Positions 41,469 through 52,556 of a DNA stretch of 64,000 nt are shown here, in pieces. Each line of letters begins with the position of its first letter. Position 1 is the first letter of the stretch. The position numbers were made by a program, and so were the translations under genes. Source of the DNA: Campylobacter armoricus (GTDB lineage Bacteria; Campylobacterota; Campylobacteria; Campylobacterales; Campylobacteraceae); NCBI RefSeq assembly GCF_013372105.1, contig NZ_CP053825.1, positions 1-64,000 on the forward strand. The letters are read 5' to 3'. The notes beneath the pieces are model-generated. The model did not search any database and was not told the origin of the DNA. It saw only the letters and a list, made by a program, of their open reading frames with translations.

Positions 41469-41708
41469 AAATTAAAAAAAATTATTAATTATATTTTTAT
41501 TATAAATACCACAAAATAGCTCTTATATTCTTGATTCTAGTGAAATTTATGATTTTAAAATTTGAAAAAAAATAATCATTATATATTTTTTTGATAATTT
41601 TTCATCAAAAATTAATATATTTTTTTAAAGTATTAATAGTTTTAAGAAATTTTAATTTTTTTATATATATAGTAATATAAATATTTTTTATTTTTACAAG
41701 GAGAAAAT

Positions 41709-43031
41709 GTGGATAATCTTAAATGGAATTCATTTGATACGCGTTGGATGCTTTCTCTTTTTGGAACAGCAGTTGGTGCGGGTATTTTATTTTTACCTAT
41801 TAAGGCAGGTGTTGGTGGTTTTTGGCCAGTTGTCGTAATGGCTTTGATAATTTTCCCAATGGTGTATTTAAGTCATAGAGCTTTAAGCCGTTTTGTATGT
41901 CAAGCAAATGGTAATGATAAAGATATCACTCATGCGGCTGAAGAGTATTTTGGTAGAAAAGTAAGTATTTTTATTTCTATACTTTATTTTTTTGCAATTT
42001 TTCCAATTTGTTTGGCATATTGTGTAGGTATAACTAACACTTTTGAGAGTTTTATTTATAATCAATTCTTGCCGCTTTTAGATCCAAACGGATCTTTAGC
42101 AAATACAATTAGTGCTATGTATCAAACAAGCGTAAATGAACAAGGAAAAACCATAGCTAATTTACTTCCATTTTATAGAGCGGTTTTTGCTTTTGTTTTA
42201 GTAAGTATTTTTATGCTTATTATGCTTTTTAGTGAAGAGTTGATTACTAAAGTATGTGAATGGCTTGTTTATCCTTTATGTACTATTTTGTTTTTATTTT
42301 CATTATATCTTATACCACAATGGTCATTTGAAAGCTTTAGTGCCATTCCTGGAACAAAAGAATTTATTACTATAGTATGGCTTACTTTACCTGTATTAGT
42401 TTTTTCATTTAACCACTCACCAGCTATTTCAACATTTTCTTTAAGTGTAAAAAGACAATATCCTGAAAATTCAGTACAAAAAGCAAATCAAGTATTATTT
42501 AGAACTTCTGTAATGCTACTTGCTTTTGTTATGTTTTTTGTTGTATCTTGTGTGCTTTCTTTAACTCCTGCAGAACTTGCTGATGCAAGAGCACAAAATA
42601 TACCTGTTCTCTCTTATTTTGCTAACAAGCTTGATAATCCATTTATTTCTTATGGTGGACCATTGATTGCATTTTTAGCAATTTCTAGTTCATTCTTTGG
42701 ACATTATTTTGGCGCTAGAGAAGGTGCTTATGGTATAGTTAGAAAATGCTGCAAATTAGCAGGTAATGAAAATCCAGATTTGAAAAAAATTGCAGTTTAT
42801 TCAACTTTGGTAATGTATATTATTATGCTAATTACTGCTTATATAAATCCAAGTATTTTAGGTTTTATTGAAAGTCTTGGTGGGCCAATTATTGCGGCGA
42901 TTTTATTCTTAATGCCTATGATTGCAATTTATACTGTTTCAAAAATGAAAAAATTCCAAAACAAAGCTTTAGATGCTTTTGTGTTTATTACAGGTGTTTT
43001 GACAATCATCACCGTAATTTATACTTTTTAG
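41709..43031 (+). CDS. sdaC: Serine transporter SdaC
   Basis: SdaC is a HAAAP-family proton symporter that imports L-serine. The 440-residue product has about eleven membrane helices, starting WMLSLFGTAVGAGILFLPIKAG, a family signature. The reading frame starts at a GTG (41709) within ATGTGG; the overlapping ATG is in another frame and closes early. AAGGAG is 5 bases upstream. It is followed 10 bases later by sdaA, giving uptake plus catabolism of serine, a main carbon source of Campylobacter. Confidence 0.95.
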   Translation: MDNLKWNSFDTRWMLSLFGTAVGAGILFLPIKAGVGGFWPVVVMALIIFPMVYLSHRALSRFVCQANGNDKDITHAAEEYFGRKVSIFISILYFFAIFPICLAYCVGITNTFESFIYNQFLPLLDPNGSLANTISAMYQTSVNEQGKTIANLLPFYRAVFAFVLVSIFMLIMLFSEELITKVCEWLVYPLCTILFLFSLYLIPQWSFESFSAIPGTKEFITIVWLTLPVLVFSFNHSPAISTFSLSVKRQYPENSVQKANQVLFRTSVMLLAFVMFFVVSCVLSLTPAELADARAQNIPVLSYFANKLDNPFISYGGPLIAFLAISSSFFGHYFGAREGAYGIVRKCCKLAGNENPDLKKIAVYSTLVMYIIMLITAYINPSILGFIESLGGPIIAAILFLMPMIAIYTVSKMKKFQNKALDAFVFITGVLTIITVIYTF

Positions 43032-43041
43032 GTATGAGTGA

Positions 43042-44409
43042 ATGAGTAGTAATTTAAGTATATTTAAAGTTGGTGTTGGTCCTTCTTCTTCTCATACGCT
43101 AGGACCAATGCTAGCAGGCAATATGTTTTGTGAAAAAATCAAAGATAAAATCACACAAATTACAAAAATTCAAATTAGATTATATGGCTCTTTATCGCTT
43201 ACTGGTAAAGGCCATTTGAGTGATAAAGCTATTATATGGGGTTTGAGTGGTTTAAGAGCAAAGGAGCTAAATGCTGCTTTGCAAGATCGTGTATTTAATA
43301 AAATTTTACAAGATAAAATTTTGGTTTTAAATGCTCAAAAAGAACTAAATTTTGATTATGAAAAAGATTTAGTTTTCGAAAAAGACTTTTTACCTTTACA
43401 TGAAAATGGGTTAAAAGTGAGTGCTTATGATGAAAATGGAAAAATCATTGCTGAAGAAATTTATTATTCAGTAGGCGGTGGTTTTGTGATGAGTGAAGCA
43501 GAACTTCAAAAACACAAAGATGGAGCTTGCGAGCAAAAACATACTAAATTAGAACTTGATATAAATAATGCAAGCGATGCTTTAAAAATTTGTGAAGAAA
43601 AATCATGGGATTTGGCAAAACTTTCTTATGAATATGAGCTTCAATTTCATACTAAGGAAGAAATAAGATCTTATTGTTTAGAAATTTGGGAAGTAATGCA
43701 AGAAGTGTATTATAATGGTATTCATCCAAGTTCGGATTATCTTCCTGGAAATTTACATTTAAAACGCCGTGCTAAAGGGCTTAATGAGCGTTTGGCTATG
43801 ACAAGCGATCCTTTAGGAATTATTGATTTTATTTCTTTATATGCTATTGCTATTGCAGAAGAAAATGCAAGTGGCGCTAGAGTAGTAACTGCACCTACTA
43901 ATGGAGCGTGTGCGGTCGTGCCTGCTGTAATGCTTTATCTTAAAAATCATAGCGTTGGTTTTAATGATGAAAAGGCTATTAATTTTCTACTAACTGCTAT
44001 GCTTATAGGCTCTTTTTATAAAAAAAATGCAAGTATAAGTGGTGCTGAAGCTGGTTGTCAAGCAGAAATTGGAAGTGCAAGTTCTATGGCAGCAGGAGCA
44101 ATGGCTACTGTGATGGGCTTTAATGCGAAAATAGCTTGTAATGCTGCTGAAATTGCAATGGAACATCATTTGGGTTTAACTTGTGATCCAGTAAGTGGCT
44201 TGGTGCAAATTCCTTGTATAGAAAGAAATGCCTTTGGTGCTATCAAAGCAATTTCAGCCGCTAGAATGGCAATGAGTAGAAAATCCACTCCAAAGGTAAG
44301 TCTTGATGAGGTTATAAAAACCATGTATGAAACAGGTAAAGATATGAACTCAAAATACAAAGAAACTTCTTTAGGTGGCTTAGCTACTAATCTTACAAGT
44401 GTATGCTAA
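43042..44409 (+). CDS. sdaA: L-serine dehydratase, single-chain iron-sulfur type
   Basis: SdaA deaminates L-serine to pyruvate and ammonia using a labile [4Fe-4S] cluster. The 455-residue product fuses the beta domain (about 1-150, opening FKVGVGPSSSHTLGPM) and the alpha domain (about 180-455). The alpha domain contains SGAEAGCQAEIGSASSMAAGA and CDPVSGLVQIPCIERNAFGA, whose cysteines hold the cluster. In C. jejuni this enzyme is needed for growth on serine and for colonisation. A 30-base palindrome overlapping its stop separates it from the convergent autotransporter. Confidence 0.97.
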   Translation: MSSNLSIFKVGVGPSSSHTLGPMLAGNMFCEKIKDKITQITKIQIRLYGSLSLTGKGHLSDKAIIWGLSGLRAKELNAALQDRVFNKILQDKILVLNAQKELNFDYEKDLVFEKDFLPLHENGLKVSAYDENGKIIAEEIYYSVGGGFVMSEAELQKHKDGACEQKHTKLELDINNASDALKICEEKSWDLAKLSYEYELQFHTKEEIRSYCLEIWEVMQEVYYNGIHPSSDYLPGNLHLKRRAKGLNERLAMTSDPLGIIDFISLYAIAIAEENASGARVVTAPTNGACAVVPAVMLYLKNHSVGFNDEKAINFLLTAMLIGSFYKKNASISGAEAGCQAEIGSASSMAAGAMATVMGFNAKIACNAAEIAMEHHLGLTCDPVSGLVQIPCIERNAFGAIKAISAARMAMSRKSTPKVSLDEVIKTMYETGKDMNSKYKETSLGGLATNLTSVC

Positions 44410-44437
44410 TTCTTGAAGATTTAAATCTTCAAGAATT
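44408..44437. terminator. Bidirectional palindromic terminator between sdaA and the second autotransporter
   Basis: AATTCTTGAAGATTT followed directly by AAATCTTCAAGAATT is a perfect 30-base palindrome overlapping the sdaA stop; T5 follows on the plus strand. The autotransporter stop on the other strand lies 2 bases away. Confidence 0.8.
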
Positions 44438-44438
44438 T

Positions 44439-47400
44439 TTAATTAAACAAATACCTAAATTCTCCTCTAAAGCCGTAGTTTGCATCCATATTTTCTATAA
44501 AGTAGCGATTTGCTTCAAAAGATATTTCGGTTTTATTGTTAGGTTTTAATCTAAATCCTATGATAGCATTAGCAAAAGCATAAGAATAATTCGCAATTTT
44601 ATAATCCCAATTTCCTGTTAAAGGATCTTGAAGTTTTCCTTGATTTTTAGCATCTGAAAAATATTGTCCAAAATCAGTTTTTAAATATACCATAGATTTT
44701 CCATAATTATATTGCTGAGCAATTAATACTGAAGCTGTAATTCCAAGGTTTCTATAATCATCTTGTTGCATTCTTATGCCATTAGATGTTTTAACATCAT
44801 GGTCTTGATAATAAGTAAAGTCAATATCCATATAAGCATCTAAGAATGCATTGTTTGGTAGATAAAATTTTCTTCCTAATGCAAAACCAGCAGAATATGC
44901 AAGATTATCAAATTTTGCACTATTTGTTTCAAAACTACCAGCTTGCGATGCAGATATTTTGCTTTTATAATGATCTATTGCAAAATCTGTTTCAAAATAA
45001 ATGCCATTTTTCCAATACATTGCAGAATACATACCTGTTGTAAAATTGTTGATTTCAGAATTACTTAGCTTATCTAAATCAGAATGTAAAGTTCCATATC
45101 CTAAATAGACACCTGTCATCATATTAAAATTTAGATAATTTATAATTTCATCAAATCCATATTTTGCACCTGTATAGATACTATTTATTTCTCTAGGATT
45201 ATAAACATTAGTATGTTGGTTTAAATGTGAATTATAAGCTTGTGTCCACATTCCACCTTTTGAATGATTTTCTTCTTTGAGTTGTCTAAATCTTTCAGAA
45301 AGTTGATTTTGCGTTAGAAGATGCATTCTATTTAGTAAAAATGCATTATCAATTACAGCTTTAACAATTTCTGAAGGATCCACCAAAGAACTTGTATTGT
45401 TATTGATTATATCTAGTTTATCAATGTATATATTTCCATTGCTTTGGTTTTGATCAATGTTTGGTGTTATAGTATAGCGTATAGCCCCGTGATCTTTTTC
45501 TACTATTTGATTAGAAGCAAGAATAAAATCTTTTAAATTGAGTTTATCTTTGCTTCCAACTTGACTTAAATCAATAAGTGTATGGTTTCCTGTAATTGTT
45601 TGCGTGGTAGGATTTTTATCATCAAATAATCCTGCACTAGCATCATCTAAGATTTTAATATGGAGTTTATTTAAGGCTTTAAAATCAATTTCTTTTGTAA
45701 TAATATATGTATCTCCGCTATTATTAGCTAAATCAGTATAAAAGCCAAAATTATTATCTCCAGCTAATGTAAATTTGTCACTTGTTACTTTTCTAAAGCT
45801 GTATTTTGAAGCTTTTGTAGCATCATCGGTGTTGTTTATAGGAAAATCAATATGGCCAAAATTTATAGTGCTATTATTAAAATAAGCTCCATTTCCAATT
45901 TCATTATCATTAATTTGTGTTTCTAAGTTAATACTAGATAAGAAGTTTATGTTTGAACTATCTGCATAGATAGAATAAGCTTTAACATTGTCTTTGTTTT
46001 TTGCTTGAGTGGAAGCTGCAGCTTTGATAGTGTGAATTTTTCCATCTTTAGAGCCAATATTTAGTGTGCCACCAATATCTGCTAAGCCTACCGCATAAGA
46101 AAGTCCATCAAGTCCATCATAACCTATATTCCCTGCTTGAGATTGCTGATATTTTGCATCTTCATTGATGATAGTTGCATTGGTAATATCTCCAACTTTT
46201 CCAGCCTCGCCACCTTTTCCAGCTTGAGTTTTTATATTTACATCTCCATTTAAATCAATATTTATTTCTTTTCCTGATCGGTTTAAAATAGCTATACCTA
46301 TAGCATCTCCGCCTCTACCACCATGTCCTGCATTGCCAGATTGGACTTTATTTACACTGCCATTATTATATTTATGATCAGCACCATCGCCTTTTCCGCC
46401 ATCTCCACCTTTTCCACCATTCCCAGCTTTTATGTCTATATTAACATCATTTAAAACTATAGAATTATTTGTTTTTGTGTCTTTTTTTATGTTGTAGCCA
46501 AATACTCTAAAACCTTCTCCATGACCACCATTTCCTCCATTTCCTCCACTTCCATAAAGATAAGCATCGCTTCCATTTATTCCATCTTCACCATTTTTTC
46601 CAGTTTGGTTAAATGTTAATGCTTCTTTAAAAGACCTGTTTCTTAAAAGTTCTGTGTAATTGGCAAAATTGTATCCCATGCCACTTTTTCCATGTTCTCC
46701 TTGTTTGCTTTCTGCTATACTTACTTTATCAATGATTACTTGATTGTTAGTTTGGTTTATAGAGAGTTCTATTCCATATCTTTTATCTTTTGTGTCATAT
46801 CCTCCACCACTACCACTTGATTCAAATTTCAAATTATTATCGAAATTTTGCGTTGATTCAATAACTACTATATTTGTATCCCAGTTACCAGATGTCAAGC
46901 CACCTTCTTCTAGTTTTTTATTGATTTCTTGATCTCTTATAGATACGGTTTGAGTCCCTGTATTTTCATCAACGATAAATTGATCTACTTTTAACTTATC
47001 TCCTTGATTTTTTGTGTAATCTGTGTTGAAAATAAAATTATTATTGCCTTCTAATTTTATAGTATCAGATGTTAATGTATGATACTTTCCATCTTTATGT
47101 ATGAAATCAACTCTAGAATCTTTAAATGTAGCTCCATTTCCACTAGCTCCATTAGTAGTTGTAGTCTTTAGAGTAAGATCGGTTCCAATTTTTAAGGTTG
47201 CATTATCAGCATATAGTGAGCTAGCTTTTGCATTTTTTCCATCAGCTTTTACATTTATTTCAATTCCTTCTTTTGCAAAAAGATTAAGTGTAGATCCATT
47301 TGCTATATGTATGCCATAAGCACTTGCACTCCCATCTTCGCCTTTTATTCCATCTATTCCATCAATAGCTGTTTGATCTCTATTTGGATCGAGTATGGTT

Positions 47401-49826
47401 AAACTTCCTCCATTATAACCTTTATCTCCACTAGCTCCCTTACCAGCTTCACCACCTTTACCACCGGTTGCATCTAGGGTGATATTTGCATTTAAATTTA
47501 GTGTAATGTTTTTTCTACCTTCAGCATAAAATCCATTTAATTCTACGCTTCCCCCATTACCCCCATTACCTCCGTGTCCTGCTTGAGTTCTACCATCTTT
47601 ATGATCAGGTCCATCAGCATATCCACCATCAGCACCTTTTCCACCATCTCCACCTTTAGCTATTATAGTTATATTTTTATCAATAGTATAAGTTTTTCCA
47701 TTTTCTATACCATTTACACCATTCATAACAAAGCCTTGTCCATGACCACCATGACCACCCTTTCCGCCATTTCCATATAACTTAGCATCGGTTCCTTTTG
47801 TGCCATCTCCACCATCTAAACCATTGTTATTTGTAGAAGAAAGAGTTGTTTTTCCACCATTTAAATTTAAAATTTGAGTAGTATAGCTTGTTCCATTTTT
47901 ACCATCAACTCCAGCCTTTGATTTATCTATAGTAACACTATCTACGCTTATTTTGTTATCAGTTTTGCTTTGCTCATATTTAGTTAAATATCTTTCGTTT
48001 TTTAAATCAATACCATTAGATAAAGAATTTATATTAATACTATTTAATCCGCCGTTTGTAGAGGAAATAATATCGTGATTTATATCTATGGTATATGGAT
48101 TTTCTATGTTTGAGTATTTTCCATCTTGTATATCTTTTATTAAGGAATCATCAGTTATTTTTAAATTCAAATTTCCATTATTGCTTATATAATCTGTTTT
48201 GATGGAATTTCCTGTTTTTTGTTTGGAGTCGATGTTTATTTCAAAAGTATTATTTCCAGCTAGAACCAAAGAATCTGTTGTAAGGTTTTTGTATCCTTTG
48301 GTATTATCAAATTTCAAAGTGCTGTTTTCAAATTTTGCACCTCTTTTATCATTTGAATTTGCACCATTGTCTATTTTTGATGTTATGGTTAGATTATCTT
48401 GTAAAATAATGGTTGAATTGTTTGCTTTGATACCAAATGCTTCTTTGTTTTTTGCATTAGAAGCATTAGTTGTAATTTGTATATTGCCTCCATTAGCACT
48501 ATTTATGATTAAAATACTATCGCTTAAATCAATACCATTAGCTATTGCATGATCTGCATCTTCAGCATTTCCACCATCTCCGCCTTTACCTCCGCTGCCA
48601 CTAGAGCCAGTAGTTCCTTGTTTTCCTTCTTCAATTGTTCCACCAGTAGATGTAGCACCACCTCTATTTCCTCCTTGACCTTGAGTTCCAGCATTTCCAC
48701 CAGAGCCGATACTTCCTTTATTGCCACCTGTTGCTGTAATATTAATAGAATTAATACTTAACAATGCGTTTTTATTATTATTTAATTTTATAGCTGTAAC
48801 AGAAACAGAGCCTGCACTACCAGCGTCTCCTCCATTTCCACCAGAACCAGCATTACCTCCATTTCCTCCATTACCACCTTGTGCTGGTAGTGGGCCTGCA
48901 CAAACACCAGGAGGCCATCCTGCCATACAATTAGACTTAGCATATCCGCCATTGCCTCCTTTGCCACCATTACCTCCCTTACCGCCAGAGCCACCATTGC
49001 CTCCATTTCCGCCTTTGGCTGTAACATTTAAAGAGTCTATGGCTAGAAAAAAATCATTATTATTTTTGTTTTCAAATAAAGTCGCAGTGATTGAACCACC
49101 ATCACCTCCATTGCCACCTTTACCTCCATTGCCTCCATGTCCAGCATTTGCTCCATTGCCACCTAGTGCATTAGTAGGTCCTCCGCCTGAAGTGTTAAAT
49201 TTAGGAGCATCTGCTGCTGATCCATTTCCGCCATTACCTCCATTACCACCATTTGCACCATTGCCTCCATTACCTCCTGAAGCTCCTTGAAGTGTGATAT
49301 TAAATGAAGTATTTTTTAAATTTTGTTTAGATATTTTTGCTGAATTTATAGTTATATCGCCTAGAGAATTTCCATCACCACCATCTCCGCCCTTAGTGCC
49401 AGATGTTCCATATCCTCCATTAAAACCATTAATTCCTCGATTTCCTGACCACTCAGGATTGCTACCATCACTACCGCTATTTCCATTTTTACCATCACTA
49501 CCATTTTTTCCGTGAGCTTTATTTTGTTCAGAAGTATTAATGGAAATATTTTGATTATTTTGAGTAAAATCAAAATCTTTATTAATATTATTAGTAGAAG
49601 CTGTGCCGTTAGCACCTTTATCTCCATCACCAGTTACCACTTCACCATTTTGTCCATGATTTCCAATGCCTTCTGCTTTTAGATTTATTGATGTGAAAAC
49701 TAAAGAGATGGTTAAAACTAAAGTAGAAAATTTAAGAGAATTTTTTAAGAGTTCGCATTCTTTTATATCTTTATAAAAGCAATCCCCCCCCCCGTGAGAA
49801 TTATTTATAATTTTATTCATAATCAT
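44439..49826 (-). CDS. Giant glycine-rich autotransporter with a G10 tract
   Basis: The 1,795-residue product is a predicted surface or adhesin-like autotransporter. A G10 tract encodes GGG at residues 12-14, before a signal peptide (about 29-52, ending NLKAEG). The passenger contains three related modules (about 60-430, 640-860 and 1040-1260) rich in [11 protein letters not shown] repeats, separated by beta-solenoid-like stretches such as [13 protein letters not shown]. The last 280 or so residues, from [11 protein letters not shown] to the final [10 protein letters not shown], form the outer-membrane barrel. The frame is fully open. AGGAG precedes the first ATG, with a second ATG two codons later. 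Ligand and function are unknown. Confidence 0.88.
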   Translation of the reverse strand: MIMNKIINNSHGGGDCFYKDIKECELLKNSLKFSTLVLTISLVFTSINLKAEGIGNHGQNGEVVTGDGDKGANGTASTNNINKDFDFTQNNQNISINTSEQNKAHGKNGSDGKNGNSGSDGSNPEWSGNRGINGFNGGYGTSGTKGGDGGDGNSLGDITINSAKISKQNLKNTSFNITLQGASGGNGGNGANGGNGGNGGNGSAADAPKFNTSGGGPTNALGGNGANAGHGGNGGKGGNGGDGGSITATLFENKNNNDFFLAIDSLNVTAKGGNGGNGGSGGKGGNGGKGGNGGYAKSNCMAGWPPGVCAGPLPAQGGNGGNGGNAGSGGNGGDAGSAGSVSVTAIKLNNNKNALLSINSINITATGGNKGSIGSGGNAGTQGQGGNRGGATSTGGTIEEGKQGTTGSSGSGGKGGDGGNAEDADHAIANGIDLSDSILIINSANGGNIQITTNASNAKNKEAFGIKANNSTIILQDNLTITSKIDNGANSNDKRGAKFENSTLKFDNTKGYKNLTTDSLVLAGNNTFEINIDSKQKTGNSIKTDYISNNGNLNLKITDDSLIKDIQDGKYSNIENPYTIDINHDIISSTNGGLNSININSLSNGIDLKNERYLTKYEQSKTDNKISVDSVTIDKSKAGVDGKNGTSYTTQILNLNGGKTTLSSTNNNGLDGGDGTKGTDAKLYGNGGKGGHGGHGQGFVMNGVNGIENGKTYTIDKNITIIAKGGDGGKGADGGYADGPDHKDGRTQAGHGGNGGNGGSVELNGFYAEGRKNITLNLNANITLDATGGKGGEAGKGASGDKGYNGGSLTILDPNRDQTAIDGIDGIKGEDGSASAYGIHIANGSTLNLFAKEGIEINVKADGKNAKASSLYADNATLKIGTDLTLKTTTTNGASGNGATFKDSRVDFIHKDGKYHTLTSDTIKLEGNNNFIFNTDYTKNQGDKLKVDQFIVDENTGTQTVSIRDQEINKKLEEGGLTSGNWDTNIVVIESTQNFDNNLKFESSGSGGGYDTKDKRYGIELSINQTNNQVIIDKVSIAESKQGEHGKSGMGYNFANYTELLRNRSFKEALTFNQTGKNGEDGINGSDAYLYGSGGNGGNGGHGEGFRVFGYNIKKDTKTNNSIVLNDVNIDIKAGNGGKGGDGGKGDGADHKYNNGSVNKVQSGNAGHGGRGGDAIGIAILNRSGKEINIDLNGDVNIKTQAGKGGEAGKVGDITNATIINEDAKYQQSQAGNIGYDGLDGLSYAVGLADIGGTLNIGSKDGKIHTIKAAASTQAKNKDNVKAYSIYADSSNINFLSSINLETQINDNEIGNGAYFNNSTINFGHIDFPINNTDDATKASKYSFRKVTSDKFTLAGDNNFGFYTDLANNSGDTYIITKEIDFKALNKLHIKILDDASAGLFDDKNPTTQTITGNHTLIDLSQVGSKDKLNLKDFILASNQIVEKDHGAIRYTITPNIDQNQSNGNIYIDKLDIINNNTSSLVDPSEIVKAVIDNAFLLNRMHLLTQNQLSERFRQLKEENHSKGGMWTQAYNSHLNQHTNVYNPREINSIYTGAKYGFDEIINYLNFNMMTGVYLGYGTLHSDLDKLSNSEINNFTTGMYSAMYWKNGIYFETDFAIDHYKSKISASQAGSFETNSAKFDNLAYSAGFALGRKFYLPNNAFLDAYMDIDFTYYQDHDVKTSNGIRMQQDDYRNLGITASVLIAQQYNYGKSMVYLKTDFGQYFSDAKNQGKLQDPLTGNWDYKIANYSYAFANAIIGFRLKPNNKTEISFEANRYFIENMDANYGFRGEFRYLFN
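49784..49793 (-). repeat. G10 homopolymer (contingency tract) in the second autotransporter
   Basis: Ten consecutive Cs on the plus strand (Gs in the gene) follow TCTCAC at codons 10-15. Ten keeps the frame open; gain or loss of one base would end translation before the signal peptide. Confidence 0.92.
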
Positions 49827-49980
49827 TTACTCCTAATTTATAATTATTAATAAAAATTTTGTAATTATAAATATTTTTTTATTAATAAAAAATAAATTTA
49901 AAACAAAAATAAATATAAAAATTCAAGCTTTTAAAAGCGCATAAATGCTAAATTTTTAAAAATTTTTAAGGAAATATAAA

Positions 49981-50736
49981 ATGATAGAGATAAAAAAACC
50001 AGCAGAAATAGAAAAACTACGCAAAGCAAACGAGCTTGTAGCTAGAACACTTGATTATTTAGAAAGTATTATAGTTCCAGGTATGAGTTTAAAGCAAATT
50101 GATATAAAAGCAGAAGAATTTATACTTGATCATGGTGCAAAACCATCTTTTAAAGGTTTGTATGGTTTTCCAGGTAGTATTTGTATCTCACTTAATCAAG
50201 CTTGTATTCACGGAGTGGGTGATGAGCGTATATTAAAGGAAGGTGATATTTTAGGTCTTGATGTAGGAACTTGTATAGATGGATATTATGGAGATGCGGC
50301 AAGGACTATACCTATAGGTAAAATTTCAGCTACTGATGAAGCATTGATTGCTTGCGCTAAAGATGCTTTGTATTATGCTATAGATATTATAAAAGAAGGT
50401 ATGCGATTTAAAGAGCTTTCTTATGAGCTTGGTGAGTTTATTACCAAAAGGGGCTTTGTACCTTTAAAGGGTTATTGTGGTCATGGTATAGGTAGAAAGC
50501 CACATGGTGAGCCTGAAATTCCAAACTACTTAGAACCAGGTGCTAGTGCCAAAAGTGGTCCTAAAATAAAAAATGGTATGGTGTTTTGTATAGAGCCTAT
50601 GATATGTCAAAAAGACGGCACTCCGGTGCATTTAAAAGGAAATTGGGAGGCAGGAAGTAAAGATGGTTTAAATGCGGCTCATTATGAGCATTGTGTTGCA
50701 ATTATAAATGGTAAAGCAGATATTTTATCTAAGTAA
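49981..50736 (+). CDS. map: Methionine aminopeptidase type I
   Basis: Map removes the initiator methionine from new proteins. The 251-residue product shows the metal ligands in order: DVGTCIDGYYGDAART (two aspartates), GYCGHGIGRKPHGEP (histidine), FCIEPMIC (glutamate) and the final AAHYEHCVAI (glutamate). Length is usual. AAGGAAATATAAA precedes the ATG. It is divergent from the autotransporter; in many bacteria map sits between secY and infA, but here it has moved. Confidence 0.97.
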   Translation: MIEIKKPAEIEKLRKANELVARTLDYLESIIVPGMSLKQIDIKAEEFILDHGAKPSFKGLYGFPGSICISLNQACIHGVGDERILKEGDILGLDVGTCIDGYYGDAARTIPIGKISATDEALIACAKDALYYAIDIIKEGMRFKELSYELGEFITKRGFVPLKGYCGHGIGRKPHGEPEIPNYLEPGASAKSGPKIKNGMVFCIEPMICQKDGTPVHLKGNWEAGSKDGLNAAHYEHCVAIINGKADILSK

Positions 50737-50758
50737 GAAAGTTTAAATCTTTCTTACT
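50732..50758. terminator. Bidirectional hairpin terminator between map and docB
   Basis: AGTAAGAAAG (50732-50741) pairs with CTTTCTTACT (50749-50758) around a 7-base loop. The map stop lies in one arm and the docB stop in the other. Confidence 0.7.
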
Positions 50759-52556
50759 CAAATGTTTTTAACTTATCTGAAAGTTTAGAAGCATTTTCTA
50801 AAACATCTTGTGAAATTTGTGTTAGATCAAGTGAGTAGTTTTTAACACAATTTGCAAGCTCGGTTACTTTTTCTATGTTTTGTTCTAACTCATTCATCTT
50901 GGCTTTTGACTCATCACTTTTTTCTTCCATGATTTTGGTAGAATGAATACTTGTTTTGAGTTTTTCTATAGATGTTCCTACTTCACCTTGTAAAATATTA
51001 GCCTTATTAGAAGTATCGCTCATAGACTGATGGATTCCATCCATTAAACTTTTATTATCGTTGATTTGTTGAACGATTGTTCTTACGGTGGTTTCTATAG
51101 CAACTAAAGATTTAGTGGTTTTATCAGCTAGGTTTCTAACTTCATCAGCAACAACAGCAAAGCCTCTACCATGCTCACCAGCCCTTGCTGCTTCAATAGC
51201 TGCATTTAAAGCTAGTAAATTTGTTTGATCTGCTATGTCTTTAATGGTTGTGGTAACTTCTACTATACTATCAGCACTTTGCACTAACATATCCATAGCA
51301 CTTAATACGCTTTGTTCTTTTTCTCCACTTAGTAATATCAATTCTACTAATTCTTTTAATGTGGTTTCAACTTCTCCCATAACTTCTTGCATATCGTGCA
51401 TATCTTTTATAGTGTCTTTGGCTAAATTTTGAGTTAAATCTATGTGGCTTTCCAAAACAGAGCTTATTTTATGAACATTAGAAATTTGCTCATGTTGTAA
51501 AAGAGAACTTTGCTGTAAAACTTCAGCATTTTGAGAAAGTTTTTGTGAGCTTTTGTGGCTAGAGGTTGCAGTCTGTATAGCTTCTAAAACAGAATTTTGA
51601 ACAATTTGTATAAAAGAGTTGATATAACCAGCACTAGTAGCTAATTCGCTTTTTTTATCTATATCTAATCTAGCACTTAAATTTGCATGTTCTCCAGCTA
51701 AATTTGCACTAAGTTTTTCAAGTAAAGATATAGGTATAATCACTTTTTTTAGTGTAAGTAAAACAAAAAATACCAATACGGCTAAAGTAAATAAGAATAT
51801 TCCTATGGCAGTGAATAGATTGTATTTATTGTTTTGATTTATTTGATCAGTGATAGTTGTTTTATGAGTAATGATTTCTTTTTGTAATTCTTGATCTAAA
51901 AAAGCTTGAGAATTTTCTTTTAAAATTGCTATTTGGCTTATTATCATTTTACAATGTGTGCTAAAAAGATCTAGTAGCTCATGTGGTAATTGCGAATCTT
52001 TTATATTTAAATTATCTACCAAATTTCGCAATCTATTTTGTGCTAAAGGCTCTAAAATATCCATAGTTCCTATAATGCTTAAAATATCTCCAATATATTC
52101 TATTTGTTTTGCTTCTTGAGTGTTTAATGCTAGTTTATTTGTTTGCTTGATTATTTCTTGCTGAATTTCATAAAGATATAATTTTGAATTAATAGCTATA
52201 GAATTTGCGGATTTAAAATGCTGCAATTGTGTATTTTTTTTCTGAAAAATCATCTCTATTTTTGAAGTATCAATTTCATTATTTTTTAAAATATTTAAAG
52301 TATTTTCAAAATCTTGCACTAATGCAACACTGCTATCATAATTTTGTAGATTAAATTTATTTTTAAATATTTCATCTAGTTTTGTATCTAAAATTTCAAG
52401 TCTTTGAAATGAACTTATGATAGTAGAATTTCTTTTTGCGGTATTATAGGTGTTAAATATAAATAATGTTAAAATCAAAAGCAATACCAAAACCACTACA
52501 GATAAAGTGATAAATTGTGATAAAAAAGAAAAAGTTTTTTTATTTGAGTGAGTCAT
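50754..52556 (-). CDS. docB: Methyl-accepting chemotaxis protein DocB
   Basis: This transmembrane chemoreceptor signals to CheA. The 600-residue product has an N-terminal membrane helix (about 14-40), a periplasmic sensing region (about 41-240) and a second helix [21 protein letters not shown]. The cytoplasmic signalling domain ends in the hairpin [41 protein letters not shown]. No clear HAMP signature was seen. Its ligand is not evident. The gene overlaps the upstream cytochrome peroxidase by 17 bases; the same docA-docB pair in C. jejuni (Cj0020c-Cj0019c) was found to affect chick colonisation. Confidence 0.92.
   Translation of the reverse strand: MTHSNKKTFSFLSQFITLSVVVLVLLLILTLFIFNTYNTAKRNSTIISSFQRLEILDTKLDEIFKNKFNLQNYDSSVALVQDFENTLNILKNNEIDTSKIEMIFQKKNTQLQHFKSANSIAINSKLYLYEIQQEIIKQTNKLALNTQEAKQIEYIGDILSIIGTMDILEPLAQNRLRNLVDNLNIKDSQLPHELLDLFSTHCKMIISQIAILKENSQAFLDQELQKEIITHKTTITDQINQNNKYNLFTAIGIFLFTLAVLVFFVLLTLKKVIIPISLLEKLSANLAGEHANLSARLDIDKKSELATSAGYINSFIQIVQNSVLEAIQTATSSHKSSQKLSQNAEVLQQSSLLQHEQISNVHKISSVLESHIDLTQNLAKDTIKDMHDMQEVMGEVETTLKELVELILLSGEKEQSVLSAMDMLVQSADSIVEVTTTIKDIADQTNLLALNAAIEAARAGEHGRGFAVVADEVRNLADKTTKSLVAIETTVRTIVQQINDNKSLMDGIHQSMSDTSNKANILQGEVGTSIEKLKTSIHSTKIMEEKSDESKAKMNELEQNIEKVTELANCVKNYSLDLTQISQDVLENASKLSDKLKTFE

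Noticed and set aside
41469-41708. Small gene or RNA in the 240-base gap before sdaC
   Set aside because: Almost pure A/T with no ORF, hairpin or consensus promoter that I could support beyond ordinary upstream sequence.
48721-49290. Open frame on the plus strand rich in PPLPPLPP, opposite the second autotransporter
   Set aside because: It is the antisense reading of GGN/GGK codons; proline-rich composition follows directly from the glycine repeats, and it has no ribosome-binding site.
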